This document shows, piece after piece, positions 20,521-30,607 of a stretch of 30,947 nucleotides of DNA. Under the pieces are notes generated by a model. That model searched no databases, had not been told where the DNA came from, and saw only the letters and a program-made list of their open reading frames with translations. Every line of letters starts with the position of its first letter. Within the stretch, counting starts at the first letter, position 1. The DNA comes from Allomyces macrogynus ATCC 38327 (Eukaryota > Blastocladiomycota > Blastocladiomycetes > Blastocladiales > Blastocladiaceae): contig GG745336.1 of the NCBI GenBank assembly GCA_000151295.1, forward strand, positions 968,359 to 999,305, in the 5' to 3' direction. A program made the position numbers and the translations under genes.

Positions 20521-20821
20521 GGCAAGTCCCGCTTTAGACCACTCTAATCCCAAATTCATCCCTGGGCTGTCCAACTTTAGTCCATACTTTTCCCAAACGC
20601 TTGATGTTTTTCCCACTTTGGAGTACATGTACATCCCAAATTGATCTGATTAGTCCCAAATTATGCCTTCTGATCCCAGTTTGCATTTGGTTCGTCCCAC
20701 CTGTTGTCGAAATATCCCAGAATGGTTGAAACGTCCCACTTTGCACTTGGCTTGTCCCAGTTGAGACCCTTGTTTTCCCACATGCTTGATGCTTTTCCCA
20801 CTTTGAGCCTGAAAAGGAGTA
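20521..20821 (-). repeat. Right inverted-repeat arm of the foldback element
   Basis: Read on the minus strand from 20821 it starts with the same 14 bp as the left arm and follows it with substitutions and small indels to about 20521. TCCCA words recur about every 20 bp on the plus strand. Confidence 0.75.
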
Positions 20822-20866
20822 AATGTTACCTGATGCAAGTGGCACTCAACAACACTCCGCTTTGAC

Positions 20867-21067
20867 TCATGTAGGATTACTCGAATGGAAGAAGCGGAGC
20901 TCAAGATCATCGTGAGCATTGACAGCGCTGTCTTCCTTCACAAACTGACATTTGCCTGTCAGACGAACAATTTCAGCATCGTCAGCGTTGGTCATGCACT
21001 CGTGCTTAACCATGTCAAACCTGCTAATGGCCGCTGATGGTGCTTGCAAACTGGCAGACTCCGCCAT
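20867..21067 (-). CDS. Small hypothetical ORF next to the foldback element
   Basis: An ATG at 21067 (minus) opens 66 codons to a stop at 20867, 46 bp from the element edge. The composition is balanced and protein-like (RFDMVKHECMTNADDAEIVR and onward), unlike most chance frames here. A GTAATC just before the stop could be a splice donor, in which case the element would sit in an intron. No family was recognised. Confidence 0.3.
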   Translation of the reverse strand: MAESASLQAPSAAISRFDMVKHECMTNADDAEIVRLTGKCQFVKEDSAVNAHDDLELRFFHSSNPT

Positions 21068-21722
21068 GTTTGCCCATAATCGAACGTGCCGTCAAACCCC
21101 GCCAAACTGACTCCCGGGGCTGAGGAGACGATTATTGTGCCACAGCTTCGCCTCCTGCTTGTGGACCGGCAGGCCGGTCATATGCATCGATGCTTCTTGC
21201 TTCGCCATCTGCTGTTTGCCGCTGTTCAATAAATCAACACATAGCTACAATCGTAACAGCCAAATCACTTCCTGCGTCCTGGTTAAATGCCGAAGCCCTG
21301 GATTGGGTCGACCGCCGACCTGCATCGCCACCCTCGTGTTCACCGCCAGCACTTGAGCCTTGACACTGTCGACCTTCGCCACGGCTGTTTTTGCTGGACC
21401 GAATTGCCGAGTTTGCCGTCATTTGCTTCCCTTCCCATATCAAGAAAATGGGAGAGATTAATAGTGAAGAAAAGCGCCATTTTGTGCTTGCCGTCGCGCT
21501 TCGCCGTGGATCAGGTCTGGTGCAACCCAGCGGTCACTCGCACCCTGGCCGGCTCCCTGCGGCAATCTTCTCCACCACCTCACACCAACCAACGAGGTGT
21601 CTCAAGCAATCCAAGCAACCATTACAACGGTGACCCTCAACGCTCGCGCCATTCTCGCTGCCGTCCTCGCTCTCGTCCTGTTGGCCGCCGTTCTGACCCG
21701 GCCGCGTCCATCGAGAGCCCGA
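21068..21722. other. Region upstream of the rvt remnant
   Basis: There is no rvt-like text here. A frame in phase with the remnant runs from about 21597 and encodes a hydrophobic stretch (ILAAVLALVLLAAVL) joined directly to the reverse-transcriptase homology at about 21723. This probably reflects a truncation junction rather than a real domain. Confidence 0.35.
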
Positions 21723-23113
21723 CATCCGGCGCTCGAGGTGCTTGGCATGCCAGCCAAGTGGTGCACCTTCATGCACAAGTTTTTGGCCACTCCACTGGTA
21801 CTTGACAATGAGACGACACTGCGTATGCGCGTCGGCAGCGTCCTGATTAGCCACGCACTGAGTACGTGTTTGGCGAGCTGACGCTGCTCCCGCTCAACTA
21901 CTCCTTGACGCGCACGACCACGGTCATGACGGTGCGCATGTTTGATGACGTGTGGATTTGGTCGTCAGTCCTGGCCGAGATGGTGCGCGCGTGGAACAAC
22001 ATGCTCGAGTTCACGCCGCTCGCTGGGCTCGCGCTCAACCTCGACAAGTCTGGGTCTGCCGTGATTCACGCACGCAAGGGGGATGCGGCTGCGCCCATTG
22101 CGTCGTTTGCGCCTGAACCGCTCCCGCAGTCGCGCGTGACGTGGAGTTCGCTGGTTATGCACGCCGACGCCACGTTCCGGCCCGACTACGAGAACGAGGT
22201 CAAGGTGCACGTGCTCGAGGCGCAGGCGCGCTCGCGGCGGCGCCAACTGTGCTGGCGTGGATCAATGTCTACAACCAATACGCGCGCTTCTTTGTGCGCA
22301 ATCTCGGTGCGCCAGTGCATGTCTGGGGCAAGGCCGGGATCGAGCCGATCAAGAACGAGCTCGTGCAGATCCACCAGGGTCTGTTCCCGGAGACCGACGG
22401 CAACATGATCGCTGCGCTTGCCGAGCGGCTGCGGCGCGTTGACGTGGACGTGGCCGACTCGCTGCTCGACACATGGGTCTACTGGCTGCTGACCATGGGC
22501 GGGCTCGAAGTCTGCAACCCGTTTGTCACGATCGCCGGGTGGATTGGCACCGCCAACTCTCTCGAGAAGCGCAAGGAGCTCGACCAGGATTTCGAGGGAC
22601 TCGATGAGAGCAACCGCAAGCAGTACAAAGAAGCCTTGGCGCGGCACGAAAAGTACTTCAAGGCCCAGATGAAAAAAGGAGGCCGACCAGCTCTACCGCG
22701 AGGGCGACAAGGCGGCAGCCGATGTCATCAAGGAGGAGTTGCGTTCCAATGATGGGATCGGGTCGCTGCGATCGCGCATGGCGCCGTTCCCGGACCTTGA
22801 AACGTACTTGCGCTGGCACCACACCAAGTGGGGCTCGTGGAATGACCAGGATGAGTCGATGCTGAAACGCATCAAACCGTGCAGTGCCGGGTCCACGTCG
22901 GTGAGCCTGGTCGGCCCGCTGAGTCGGCTGGCTGGGGACGGGCCCTTCAAGAGAAAACTGAACAACATGACCAGGTGCTGGTCGTGGATCGTGGCCGTGT
23001 ATGGCGACTCGATTCTCAATATGTTTGGCACACTCGAGTTTATGCCAGCCGACGCCGTTCCGCGTGCTATGGTGAATGCTATCAAGAAGGAGAAGATCAA
23101 GTGGGGCGCGTAA
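21723..23113 (+). pseudogene. rvt: Cellular reverse-transcriptase-related gene (rvt), 5'-truncated and frameshifted
   Basis: From 21723 the text follows the C-terminal two thirds of RVT proteins, the single-copy reverse-transcriptase-related genes described in fungi, rotifers and other lineages. The order is ALEVLGMPAKWCTFMHKFL, SVLISHALS then FGELTL, the catalytic motif MFDDVWIW (Asp-Asp codons 21944-21949), GLALNLDKSGS, VLAWINVYNQYARFFVRNLG, MGGLEVCNPF and a Lys/Glu-rich C-terminal part ending at a TAA (23111-23113). Frame breaks lie near 21865, 22235 and 22675, the last at an A6 run (22672-22677). The N-terminal region including RT motif A is absent from the upstream DNA. Both catalytic aspartates of this motif survive, so decay is recent or some breaks are sequence errors. 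Intact RVTs polymerise nucleotides in vitro; their cellular role is unclear. Confidence 0.75.
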
Positions 23114-23479
23114 ATAGTGTGCGTGGTTTTGTTTGGCGGTTTGAAATGCAATTTTGGTTCGCTGGTCACAGCTCTGTGCATTGCTCCTCACAGAGCCTCT
23201 GTAACAGTCTCTCTCTTGGTCACATAAAGTGAGAGCGCATCACGCATACTTGATGGCATGAATCAACAAGGCCAAACCGTGGCAAACTGGTGAAGGCGTG
23301 AGAATCGGAGTTCAGCGGCTCCATGAGTGAACCACGTCACATCAAGTCCACGTCACAACGCACCTGTTCATAAAATGTGTAGCAGGCCCCAACATCATTC
23401 CTCACTTAATCGGCAGTCACCAAACTGCTTGCACGACAGGCTCTCAACATCTCAACCTGTCGCAAAAAAGAAACCAACA
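23114..23479. other. Intergenic region and 5' flank of TFB2
   Basis: No coding region was recognised. CACATAAAGTG near 23221-23231 is a weak TATA-like site but lies 250 bp from the TFB2 start. The leader just before the ATG is A-rich (AAACCAACAATGA). Confidence 0.35.
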
Positions 23480-25690
23480 ATGAACGAGCTCGTCTCCAGC
23501 AAGAAAACAGTTCAGGTCAGCATGTTGCTTGGATCGCGACGCTGCTGCACAACGTAACACATCACAATGGAACGCGCACTGACGATACGAGTCAATGATC
23601 GCAGAATGATATCGCCAGTCATCTTCGCGAGCTTCCAGCAGAAACGTTCCACAAGCTCTACCGCGAGCCAGCGACTTGCTTGGCCGTGTTCCGGTCTGTG
23701 GATTCAGCAGCACATCGTGAACCCGCTACGACACTGTGGCTGGCGGGACTGACCCGATCTGGTTCTCAACTTGCTGTAGATTACTCCCGCAATTGTCCAA
23801 GCAGCTCGTGATGCGCATGCTCTACCTGCGGCAGCCCGTCACGACCGACGAGCTGCAGTCATGGTGCCAGCCGACAGCGTACGGGTCCGTCATCACCGAT
23901 TTTCTGACGGCAGTGCACCAGCAATCCGTCTCTCACTGTTCCGGGTTCGTGCCGTAGTTTTTTCGAGAACGCGTTGGATCACGCGCAGCGGCTGCAGTTC
24001 CTCGACCAGCAGGGCGACATGTGGCACCTTAACACAACATTCCGCGAAGAATTTCAAAATGCGCTCACCGGCCGGTACGTTTGTCGGCCGAAGCCAGAAA
24101 CTGGCTTAGTATTGCGCAAACTGACTTGCTTTGCCTGTGAACAGTGGTCCGGCGACCAGTTTTGGTTCGCTCGCCGAGGGTACCGACTCGCATTCGGTCG
24201 ACGTGGCGTTCCTCGACAATTACGCGAAGACGGGTTGGGAGGTTCGTCCTTCCCTATTTTGCGTAGTCGTGACTCAATGGTTGCTCGTCGTTGCTGACGT
24301 TGCTTGCCGTTCCCAGTCGGTTCTCCAGTTCATGGTCGGCCAACGCGGCGAGCGCAACCCGCACCCGGCCGTGCTCAACATTCTCGAAAAGTCGGGCCTG
24401 ATGGAGAGGACCGGGTTCGTATTGGCTCTGCTGGTTTCATGGTTTTGGCGCTGCACGCAGCAACTCACTATTTTTGCCTTGTGTAGCCTCCTGCCGGCCG
24501 ATTTGGTCATTACGCACAGCGGGTTCCAGTTTTTGCTGCAAGACATCAATTCGCAAGTGTGGGCGCTGCTGCTCCAGTACCTGTCGATGGTCAAGGTGCG
24601 CAACAGCTGGCCCGGCGCACTGCTTCAACGCGTGTTTGAGTCGCTGACTGTGGTTGTTGTTGAGTTTAGGACCTCGGTATGGAAGAGGACGACGTACTCA
24701 ACTTTATCTTTTTCCTGAGCTCGCTGGAACTCGGCTCTGTACGCCCTCCCGCATGCCTTCGTCTTTTACGAACCCCAGCTCATCCCCTGGACCCTCTCCA
24801 CCTTAGGCCTACTCGACCGAAGTCCTGACCGAGACGCAGGCGACGGTACTCATGGACATGGTCGCATTCGGCATCGTCTACCGGCGCAAGAAGAAGTCGA
24901 AGCGGTTCTACCCGACGCGGTTGGCCACAACCTTGACCAACGGCAAGGCCGCGATTCGGCAGACCGAGTCGGAGCAGGAAGGGTACATTTTGCTCGAGAC
25001 GAATTACCGGCTGTACGCCTACACGAGTGCGGTGTCCTTTTTTGAGTCGTATTGCGCGCCTGGGCGATGGAACTGATCATTGCACCCCGTGTAGCGTCGG
25101 AACTACAAATCGCGATTTTGAAACTGTTTGTCGATATCACGTTCCGGTTCCCGACGTTTGTCATGGGCGTGATCACGCGCGAGTCGATTGAGCGCGCCCT
25201 CAAGAAAAACATTACCGCCGAGCAGGTACCCACTCCTCTTTCGTCCATTCTCCATTTTCTACTTCGAAAGCCCCACTCACTCTCCCCCCACCCACAGATC
25301 ATCCAATACCTCACGACCAACGCCCACCCACTGATGCGCAAGACTTCGCCGATCCTCCCACTCACCGTCGTCGACCAGATCCGGCTCTGGGAAATGGACA
25401 TGAATCGATTCACCGTGCACGCGGCGCGGCACGTGTGGCAGTTCCCGACGCGCGACGAGTACGAGACGTTGCGCAACTATGCCAAGTCGATCAATGGGCT
25501 CTTGGCGTGCAGCGATACGCGCTGGTGGCTCGTGATCAAGGCCGAGAGTTTCCAGTCGGTCGCGACGTACACGCGCCGGATCATGGAACAGCGGCGCGCG
25601 CGAAAGTCGCGCGCGAGTGGGGCGCCAGGTTCGGCGGCGGCGGCGGGGTCGCAGGGGAGTGCGAGTGCTGACGCTGATGGGATGTATTGA
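23480..25690 (+). CDS. TFB2: TFIIH core subunit Tfb2/p52 (GTF2H4)
   Basis: Eleven exons are fitted: 23480-23515, 23605-23693, 23780-23878, 23958-24074, 24145-24241, 24317-24414, 24487-24595, 24670-24738, 24807-25026, 25095-25225 and 25298-25690. Together they give a continuous 485-aa protein (human p52 has 462 aa, yeast Tfb2 513). The ten introns are 68-89 nt. Family phrases in order are LRELPAETFHKLYREPATCL, FREEFQNALTG, VDVAFLDNYAKTGWE, THSGFQFLLQDINSQVW, EGYILLETNYRLYAYT, LFVDITFRFP, GVITRESIERAL, ITAEQIIQYLTTNAHP and DQIRLWEMDMNR. Tfb2 anchors and stimulates the XPB/Ssl2 translocase in TFIIH, for promoter opening and nucleotide-excision repair; its C-terminal part binds Tfb5/p8. A basic, Ala/Gly/Ser-rich tail follows residue ~460. 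Three donors are non-standard (GTCTGT, and GTTCGT twice) but are required by frame and homology. No lesion was found. Confidence 0.93.
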
Positions 25691-25838
25691 GCGGGGTGAA
25701 TCTGTGAGTGCGATCGGAAGGTGAGGATGGGTGGAGAGAGCGTTGTGATGTGTATGGATGGGCGTACAAGATCGCAAATGGATCCATAAATATGAATTTA
25801 ACTCCTCTCTCCTCAACCCAGCCAACAGCGTTACCGCT

Positions 25839-25856
25839 CCCCCCCCCCCCCCCCCC
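25839..25856 (+). repeat. Poly-C tract (C18)
   Basis: Eighteen consecutive C, then a T and four more C, lie between TFB2 and the convergent gene at 25950. Its exact length may be unreliable in the assembly. Confidence 0.85.
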
Positions 25857-25949
25857 TCCCCAAAGACGCGTCAGCGAGCAAGCAAAAAGAATGAACCTCC
25901 TCCAACGGTTTGACAAACGAACACAAATCAAAGCCCCACCCCTCCAAAC

Positions 25950-26787
25950 TCACAATCGCAACCGCGCCTGCAACTCGTGCGCGAGCCCCTCGACCGCGGG
26001 CCATCCACTACTACTCGGCCCCGCCTCCGGCAACACCGGCAGGACCGGCAACACCGGATGAAGCCGCTCCACGCGAATCAATTGCTCGAGCATCGCCGTC
26101 CTCGGCACGCGCGGCGGCATCCGCAACCTCGCCGCCGCGACTGGTGCGACCGACTTGAACTCGACGCGTTTCTTGACGACCAACACGTCCGGCGGGCGCG
26201 CGCGGCGCAGTGCCGACCGCGGGATCGCGGTCGCGCGCAGCGCGCACGGTCAGGACCTGCACGTCGTCGGGGCTTGACCGCGCGCGCGCGTGGATGAACG
26301 GAGCGGCCGTGGGGGACGTCGGGACCGTGCCAGTCGGTGAGGTCGGGAGGGGCACGACGAGTTCGAGCGACCCGGAACTGATGAGCATGGCGTCGTCGTC
26401 GTTATCGGGCTCGACGACGGGGATTGGTGGACCGGTCGGCGCGCGCGACCGCCGCGGGATGACGGGGGACGACGGGAGCGATATGGCGTGTGTCCGCGCG
26501 TGTCCGCGCGAGCCCGTGCGCCGACGCGCGGGTGGTGTCGGCGGCATCCCGACGAGACCGTCGATTTGCGCGCGGGTACTGCTGCTCGGCGACGAGGCGC
26601 GGGGATCGCGTGGGGTGGATGACGACGAGGAGATGGAGGCGGGCCACGGCGCTGGAGCAGAAAAGAAGAAGGGGCTTGGTCCTGTCGCAAACGGTGATGT
26701 TGTTGTCGCTGGCGGTCCCGCCGGTGACGGCGCGAGCGGCGCGCCGCGCGGGAGGCACGGCAGCAGCGCACTGGAGATGGAGTCCAT
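25950..26787 (-). CDS. Hypothetical Ser/Pro-rich protein
   Basis: From the ATG at 26787 (minus) a Ser/Pro/Ala-rich frame runs through an acidic patch (EPDNDDDAMLISSGS) to about 26210. The reading then continues one base out of frame with VLVVKKRVEFKSVAPVAAAR, LEQLIRVERLHP and LPVLPVLPEAG to a TGA at 25950-25952, about 279 aa in all. The break (+1) lies in a GCGCGCGCGC-type stretch near 26190-26230 and is probably a sequence error. The basic, Leu/Val-rich C-terminus looks like the conserved part, but the family was not recognised. The gene lies tail to tail with TFB2 and in tandem with the DsbA-type gene upstream. Confidence 0.5.
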
Positions 26788-27058
26788 TGCGAGCAGTGGC
26801 AAGAGCGGGGCGAGAGGATGCGATGGACGGTGTTGACGCTAACGAAACGGGGCGGATGGTGACGAGGGCAGCAAGCAAGCGCGAGCAGAGGAGGGGAGCT
26901 AATGAAGAAAGCGAGAGCCGAACAAAGAAATGGCACGATAAACGTGACCGCGATTTACTTGGATTTTCAGTGCATGTTTTTTGCAAGCATGGAGACCCGG
27001 ACCAAAATCTTCCAAAAAATACTCTTGTTATTCACTAACCAACACGCTCCTCCTCCTT

Positions 27059-27902
27059 TCAGCATCCCTTGCCGTCAATCTTGCATGCCGTGCCCTCCGC
27101 GACCGCCTGCGCCGCTGACGACGCCGATCCCCCATCACCCTCGGCCTCTGCAAACGACTCGCGGTGCACACGCTCGAAAATCGCCAAAAACTCGGCCGGG
27201 TCCTCGGCACCCGAAATGTGGTGCTTGCCGGCAATCGTAAAATCGGGCACACCACGCACGCCGCGGCGGCGGGCCTCCGCCAGCTCGCCGCGCACTTCGT
27301 AACCTTGCTCGCCAGACGTCAAAAACTCGCGCGTCTGGTCGACGTTGAGTCCCGCGGCGACGGCACCGTCGACGAGCGTGTCGTGCACCGACAGCGCCTT
27401 GCCTTCTTCAAAGTAGGCGCGGAACAGGTGTTCAGCGAGGACGTTTTGCTTGGTGGAGCCGTATTCGAGGAGAACGTGGCGCATGAGCTGGTGGAGAAGA
27501 CAGAAAGTTGAGTCAAAATCATGATTGTCAATTACGTTCGACGAAAAGAAATTCACGTACGCGATGGTAATCAAACGTATTGCCCGTCAACCCGTCGTGC
27601 TTGAACTTGATCCCGACGTCCTGCGCGAACCGGTCGAGCCGCGCCTCGAGTTGCGGCGCCATCGGGCCAAACTTTCTCGCGTACATGGCACGCTTGGAAA
27701 TAGGCTCGGTGGGAAGCGTCCCGTCGAGCTCAAACGGGTGCCATTGCACATCAAACTCGAGTCGCGGCTGCGGTGCCGGGTGCCGGTCCTGGTACAGGCG
27801 CAGCCCTTGTTCCATGCGCCGCTTGCCAATGTAACAGAACGGGCAGACACCGTCCGAGACGACATCAATTGTGACGCGGCGAACAACCGTGGACGTGGCC
27901 AT
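27059..27902 (-). CDS. DsbA-family thioredoxin-fold oxidoreductase (FrnE / 2-hydroxychromene-2-carboxylate isomerase type)
   Basis: There are two exons on the minus strand, 27902-27561 and 27487-27059, with a 73-nt phase-0 intron (GTACGT...CACCAG). The product is 256 aa. The redox motif CPFCYIG lies at residues 20-26 (Cys20, Cys23) after the first beta strand. A helical insertion contains LFRAYFEEGKALSVHDTL. The cis-proline loop appears as VRGVPDFTIAGKHHISGAED, which is typical of the FrnE-like subgroup. The family includes cytosolic disulfide oxidoreductases and glutathione-dependent isomerases; the substrate here is unknown. A 25-aa Ala/Gly-rich tail ends in KIDGKGC. The start ATG has a good context, and a TATA-like CATAAAA lies ~130 bp upstream (28027-28033, minus). 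It is divergent from MAK11. Confidence 0.9.
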
Positions 27903-28453
27903 GGTGGTGAGGGTGCGAGCGAGTGCAGCAAGTGCGCGGGGGTGGCGATGGACGAGAGCGGAAGTGCGCTTCGAATTCGGGTGGAGAGCAAAGATTGCGC
28001 TGGCAAGAATCGTGGGCGTGCTGGTTTTATGGTCTGTGTCGCTCATGCATCGCCAGATTGGTGGTGCTCCTTGCCATCATCAAAACAGCTCTCCAACTCC
28101 AAGCTCGCGCACTTGCACGCGTTCATGGCGCGATGTCGTCCGCCGTCGGGTCGCGCGCGGGCAAACGGCGTGCTGATTCGGTTTGGTCATGGTTGGTGGC
28201 CGGGTTCGTGGGGAACGGGAGAGCTTGCAAGCCAAACGCGAGGAAGCCGGTGAGCGGGCCGAGCAAGAAGCTGACAAAGCGCTGTCACTCCCATAACAAC
28301 GCATCACGAGCACAAGTGTGACCCTCGCGCACCACCTTCCGCCGCCTCTCGGCAGACCGCCAAACGCAACCACATCCATTCAGGAGTGACAAGAACAGCA
28401 TCAAGTCGAATCGGCATCAAGATCCAACAACAACCTCACGCACCGCTGCAGCC
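27903..28453. promoter_or_regulatory. Shared upstream region of the divergent DsbA-type and MAK11 genes
   Basis: 551 bp separate the two start codons. Open frames here have no protein-like reading. A minus-strand CATAAAA (28027-28033) may serve the DsbA-type gene; no TATA box is evident for MAK11. Confidence 0.4.
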
Positions 28454-29962
28454 ATGCCGATTCTCAGGATATCCGCCGGCTCCTACGAGCGCCTCTTGTT
28501 CGGCTACGTGCTCGACACCGACACGGGCGCGCACGAGCAGCTGTTCGGGTTTGGCGCGCACGTTGGGTGCATCAAGTCGGCCGTCGTCTCGTCCAAGGCC
28601 GGCGGCACGCTCGCGACCGGCGGTCAAGACGAGCTGATCAAGGTGTTTTCGCTGCGCACGCTCAAGTCGCTTGGCGAGCTGTTTTTGCACACGGGCACCG
28701 TGACGTGCCTGCAAGCGTTTTCGACGACACATCTCGTCTCGGGTGACGAGGCCGGGAAAGTCGTCCTGTGGCGCACCAAGGACTGGGAGGCGCTCAAGGT
28801 GCTCAAGGGCCACAAGTGCGTTACGTGACGCGCAATCTCGAAGTGATCCTCGAAGTGCGCACCGAAATTGATCTATCAACGGTGCGGCGTTGTAGAGCCG
28901 CGATCACGGGCATTGCGATCCACCCGACGGGCAAGCTCGCGCTGACAGTGTCGTCGGACCGCGTCGTCATCTGCTGGAACCTGCTGCGCGGGATCAAGGC
29001 GACCAAGAGCAAGCTCCCGGAATGTACGCGATTCCGCTCGTTCCTCTCCACCGCGCGAATCCCCCGCTCACTCGCTCTCTTTCTCCATCTGAATAGCCCC
29101 ATTTGGCATCCATTTCAACCCGTCCGGCACGCACTACGCCGTCCTCTACAACAACGCGCTCATCGTCTACGACACGCTCTCGACCGCGGCCATTGGCGCG
29201 TTCCAGAGCAAAGTGCGGCTCAATGCGTTCCGGTTCATTGACGACGGCCAAATCGTGATTGGACTCGACAACGGCGCCGTCAAGATCCTGCGCGTGGCCC
29301 CCGTTGCGACCAATGTGGACGAGGACGAACAGGTGACACTGACCGTGATTGCCGACCTCGTCAAGCCTGTCAAGGCCGCGGTGCCGACGATTGCGCGCGT
29401 GCGCGACCTGGCTGTGGTCACGGTACCGAGCGACGACGCGGAGGGGCAAGACGCGGCGTATGTGGTGGCGGCCAGCTCGGATGGCGCAATCACGACGTGG
29501 GCGTGCCCGGCACCGCGAGCCGATGCGGACAAGGTGGAGACGGTGGAGCCGCTCGGCACGCTCAACACCAAGTGCCGACTGACGTGCTTGGCCGTCGATG
29601 TCGTGAACCCGGAGCTCGTCGAGGAGGAGAGCGACGACGACGAGAATGTGGCTACCGAGGAGCAAGCCGAAGCTGCGAGTCTTTCGTCGGAAGATGAGGA
29701 CGAGGAGGTCGGTAGCGGTGCTGGAAGCGACGAGGGCGGCGAACCGACTCCGCCGCCGCAGCAACCGCGCAAGGCTGCCGCTCCCCCAGTCAGACACGCA
29801 ACGGCGCCGGCAGCGCCCGCAAAGAAACGCAAGCAATCTGCGCCGGCCACGGAGCCGCCGGCCAAGAAAAAGGCGGCGACGACGACTGCGGAGCCGCCGG
29901 CCAAGAAGAAGAAGGCGCCGGCCGCGGGGTCGGCCGCAAAACGCGGCAAGCTTCGCACGTGA
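28454..29962 (+). CDS. MAK11: WD40-repeat ribosome-assembly protein Mak11 / PAK1IP1
   Basis: There are three exons: 28454-28815, 28896-29023 and 29097-29962. The introns are 80 nt (GTGCGT...TGTAG) and 73 nt (GTACGC...AATAG). The product is 451 aa (yeast Mak11 has 468). WD40 blades are visible: IKSAVVSS then LATGGQDELIKVFSL; VTCLQAFSTTHLVSGDEAGK then VVLWRTKDW; GHK-AAITGIAIHPTGKLALT then VVICWNLLRG; GIHFNPSGTHYAVLY; IVIGLDNGAVKIL. ITGIAIHPTGKLALTVSSD and the WNLLRG motif are typical of Mak11/PAK1IP1. These proteins act in the nucleolus in 60S subunit maturation, and the animal protein also binds PAK1. The last ~150 residues hold an acidic Glu/Asp patch and repeated PPAKKK motifs, a likely nucleolar signal. 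No lesion was found. Confidence 0.92.
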
Positions 29963-30607
29963 AGCGTCGTCGAGGTGGACGCGGGGTGCGATCAATCAAT
30001 GAAGATTATTTTGGTGTGTCGCACGCGTGAGCGCTGCCGGTCAGGACTACTTCACATACTGGTCAAGAGATGTGCTTTCCGTGACCGCCCGTCGATCAGG
30101 CGAGACGAGGCGATGAGGGCGAAAACTCGCAAATGTGGACCAACGCGGCCGAGGAGGAGTGACGATGGAGCACGGGATGATCGTGCCTCGTCCTGTCCAT
30201 CAACTCCGCCCCACTTCGCCCGATCACTTCGCCTCGGTTGCCGAGCCAAGTGCAGGTGCATGCGCGCGCGCCTGAAGGCGCGGTGCCACCGGCGTTTGAC
30301 CCACATAAATTAACATTTGCGCGCGTCTCACGACGGTGCGACAATGTGACCCTTGTGATCGTGTACGGAAGAAGCAAAACGACGATGCGATGAGTCAAGA
30401 ATGGCAAGTAAAGCGGTGCGAGACTTGCCACAACCCACCGTCGCCAACGCATTTCTCACAGATCTCGTCGTCGATGCGGTAAACCGCTGCCGCCGTCGTC
30501 GTCGCCGTCCTACAAAGACCGGCCCCGCCCCCCGTCGTAGATCTGCATCTCCTCTCCTCCAACAGGCCATGCATCGCTCTCCGTTCTCCACCCATTTAGT
30601 CTCCACC
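29963..30607. other. Intergenic region and leader of the last gene
   Basis: No protein-like ORF was recognised. CATAAATTAACA near 30303-30314 is the most AT-rich spot and could be a weak TATA element, though it lies ~300 bp from the next ATG. The ~60 bp before 30608 are pyrimidine-rich. Confidence 0.35.

Larger units (their letters stand above)
19406..20821. mobile_element. Foldback-type DNA transposon (non-autonomous), TA-flanked, with long inverted repeats
   Basis: The ends are perfect inverted copies: TACTCCTTTTCAGG at 19406 and its complement ending at 20821. The inverted repeats continue inward for about 300-340 bp (19406-~19742 and ~20521-20821) with roughly three quarters identity. 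Examples are GCATCAAGCA near both ends, GTGGGACGTTT in the middle and GGGATAAGAGTGGT / GGGATTAGAGTGGT at the inner ends. Both arms are built from short GGGA-containing words every ~20 bp. A TA at each end fits a TA target-site duplication as in Tc1/mariner-type elements. No transposase is visible in the ~780-bp core, so the element is non-autonomous. The superfamily is not certain. Confidence 0.75.

Noticed and set aside
22186..23191. Minus-strand frames over the rvt remnant
   Set aside because: There is no protein-like text, while the plus strand carries consistent RVT motifs.
26282..26292. CG-dinucleotide run as Z-DNA or a regulatory site
   Set aside because: It is short and lies inside the Ser/Pro-rich coding region, where it is explained by Arg/Ala codons.
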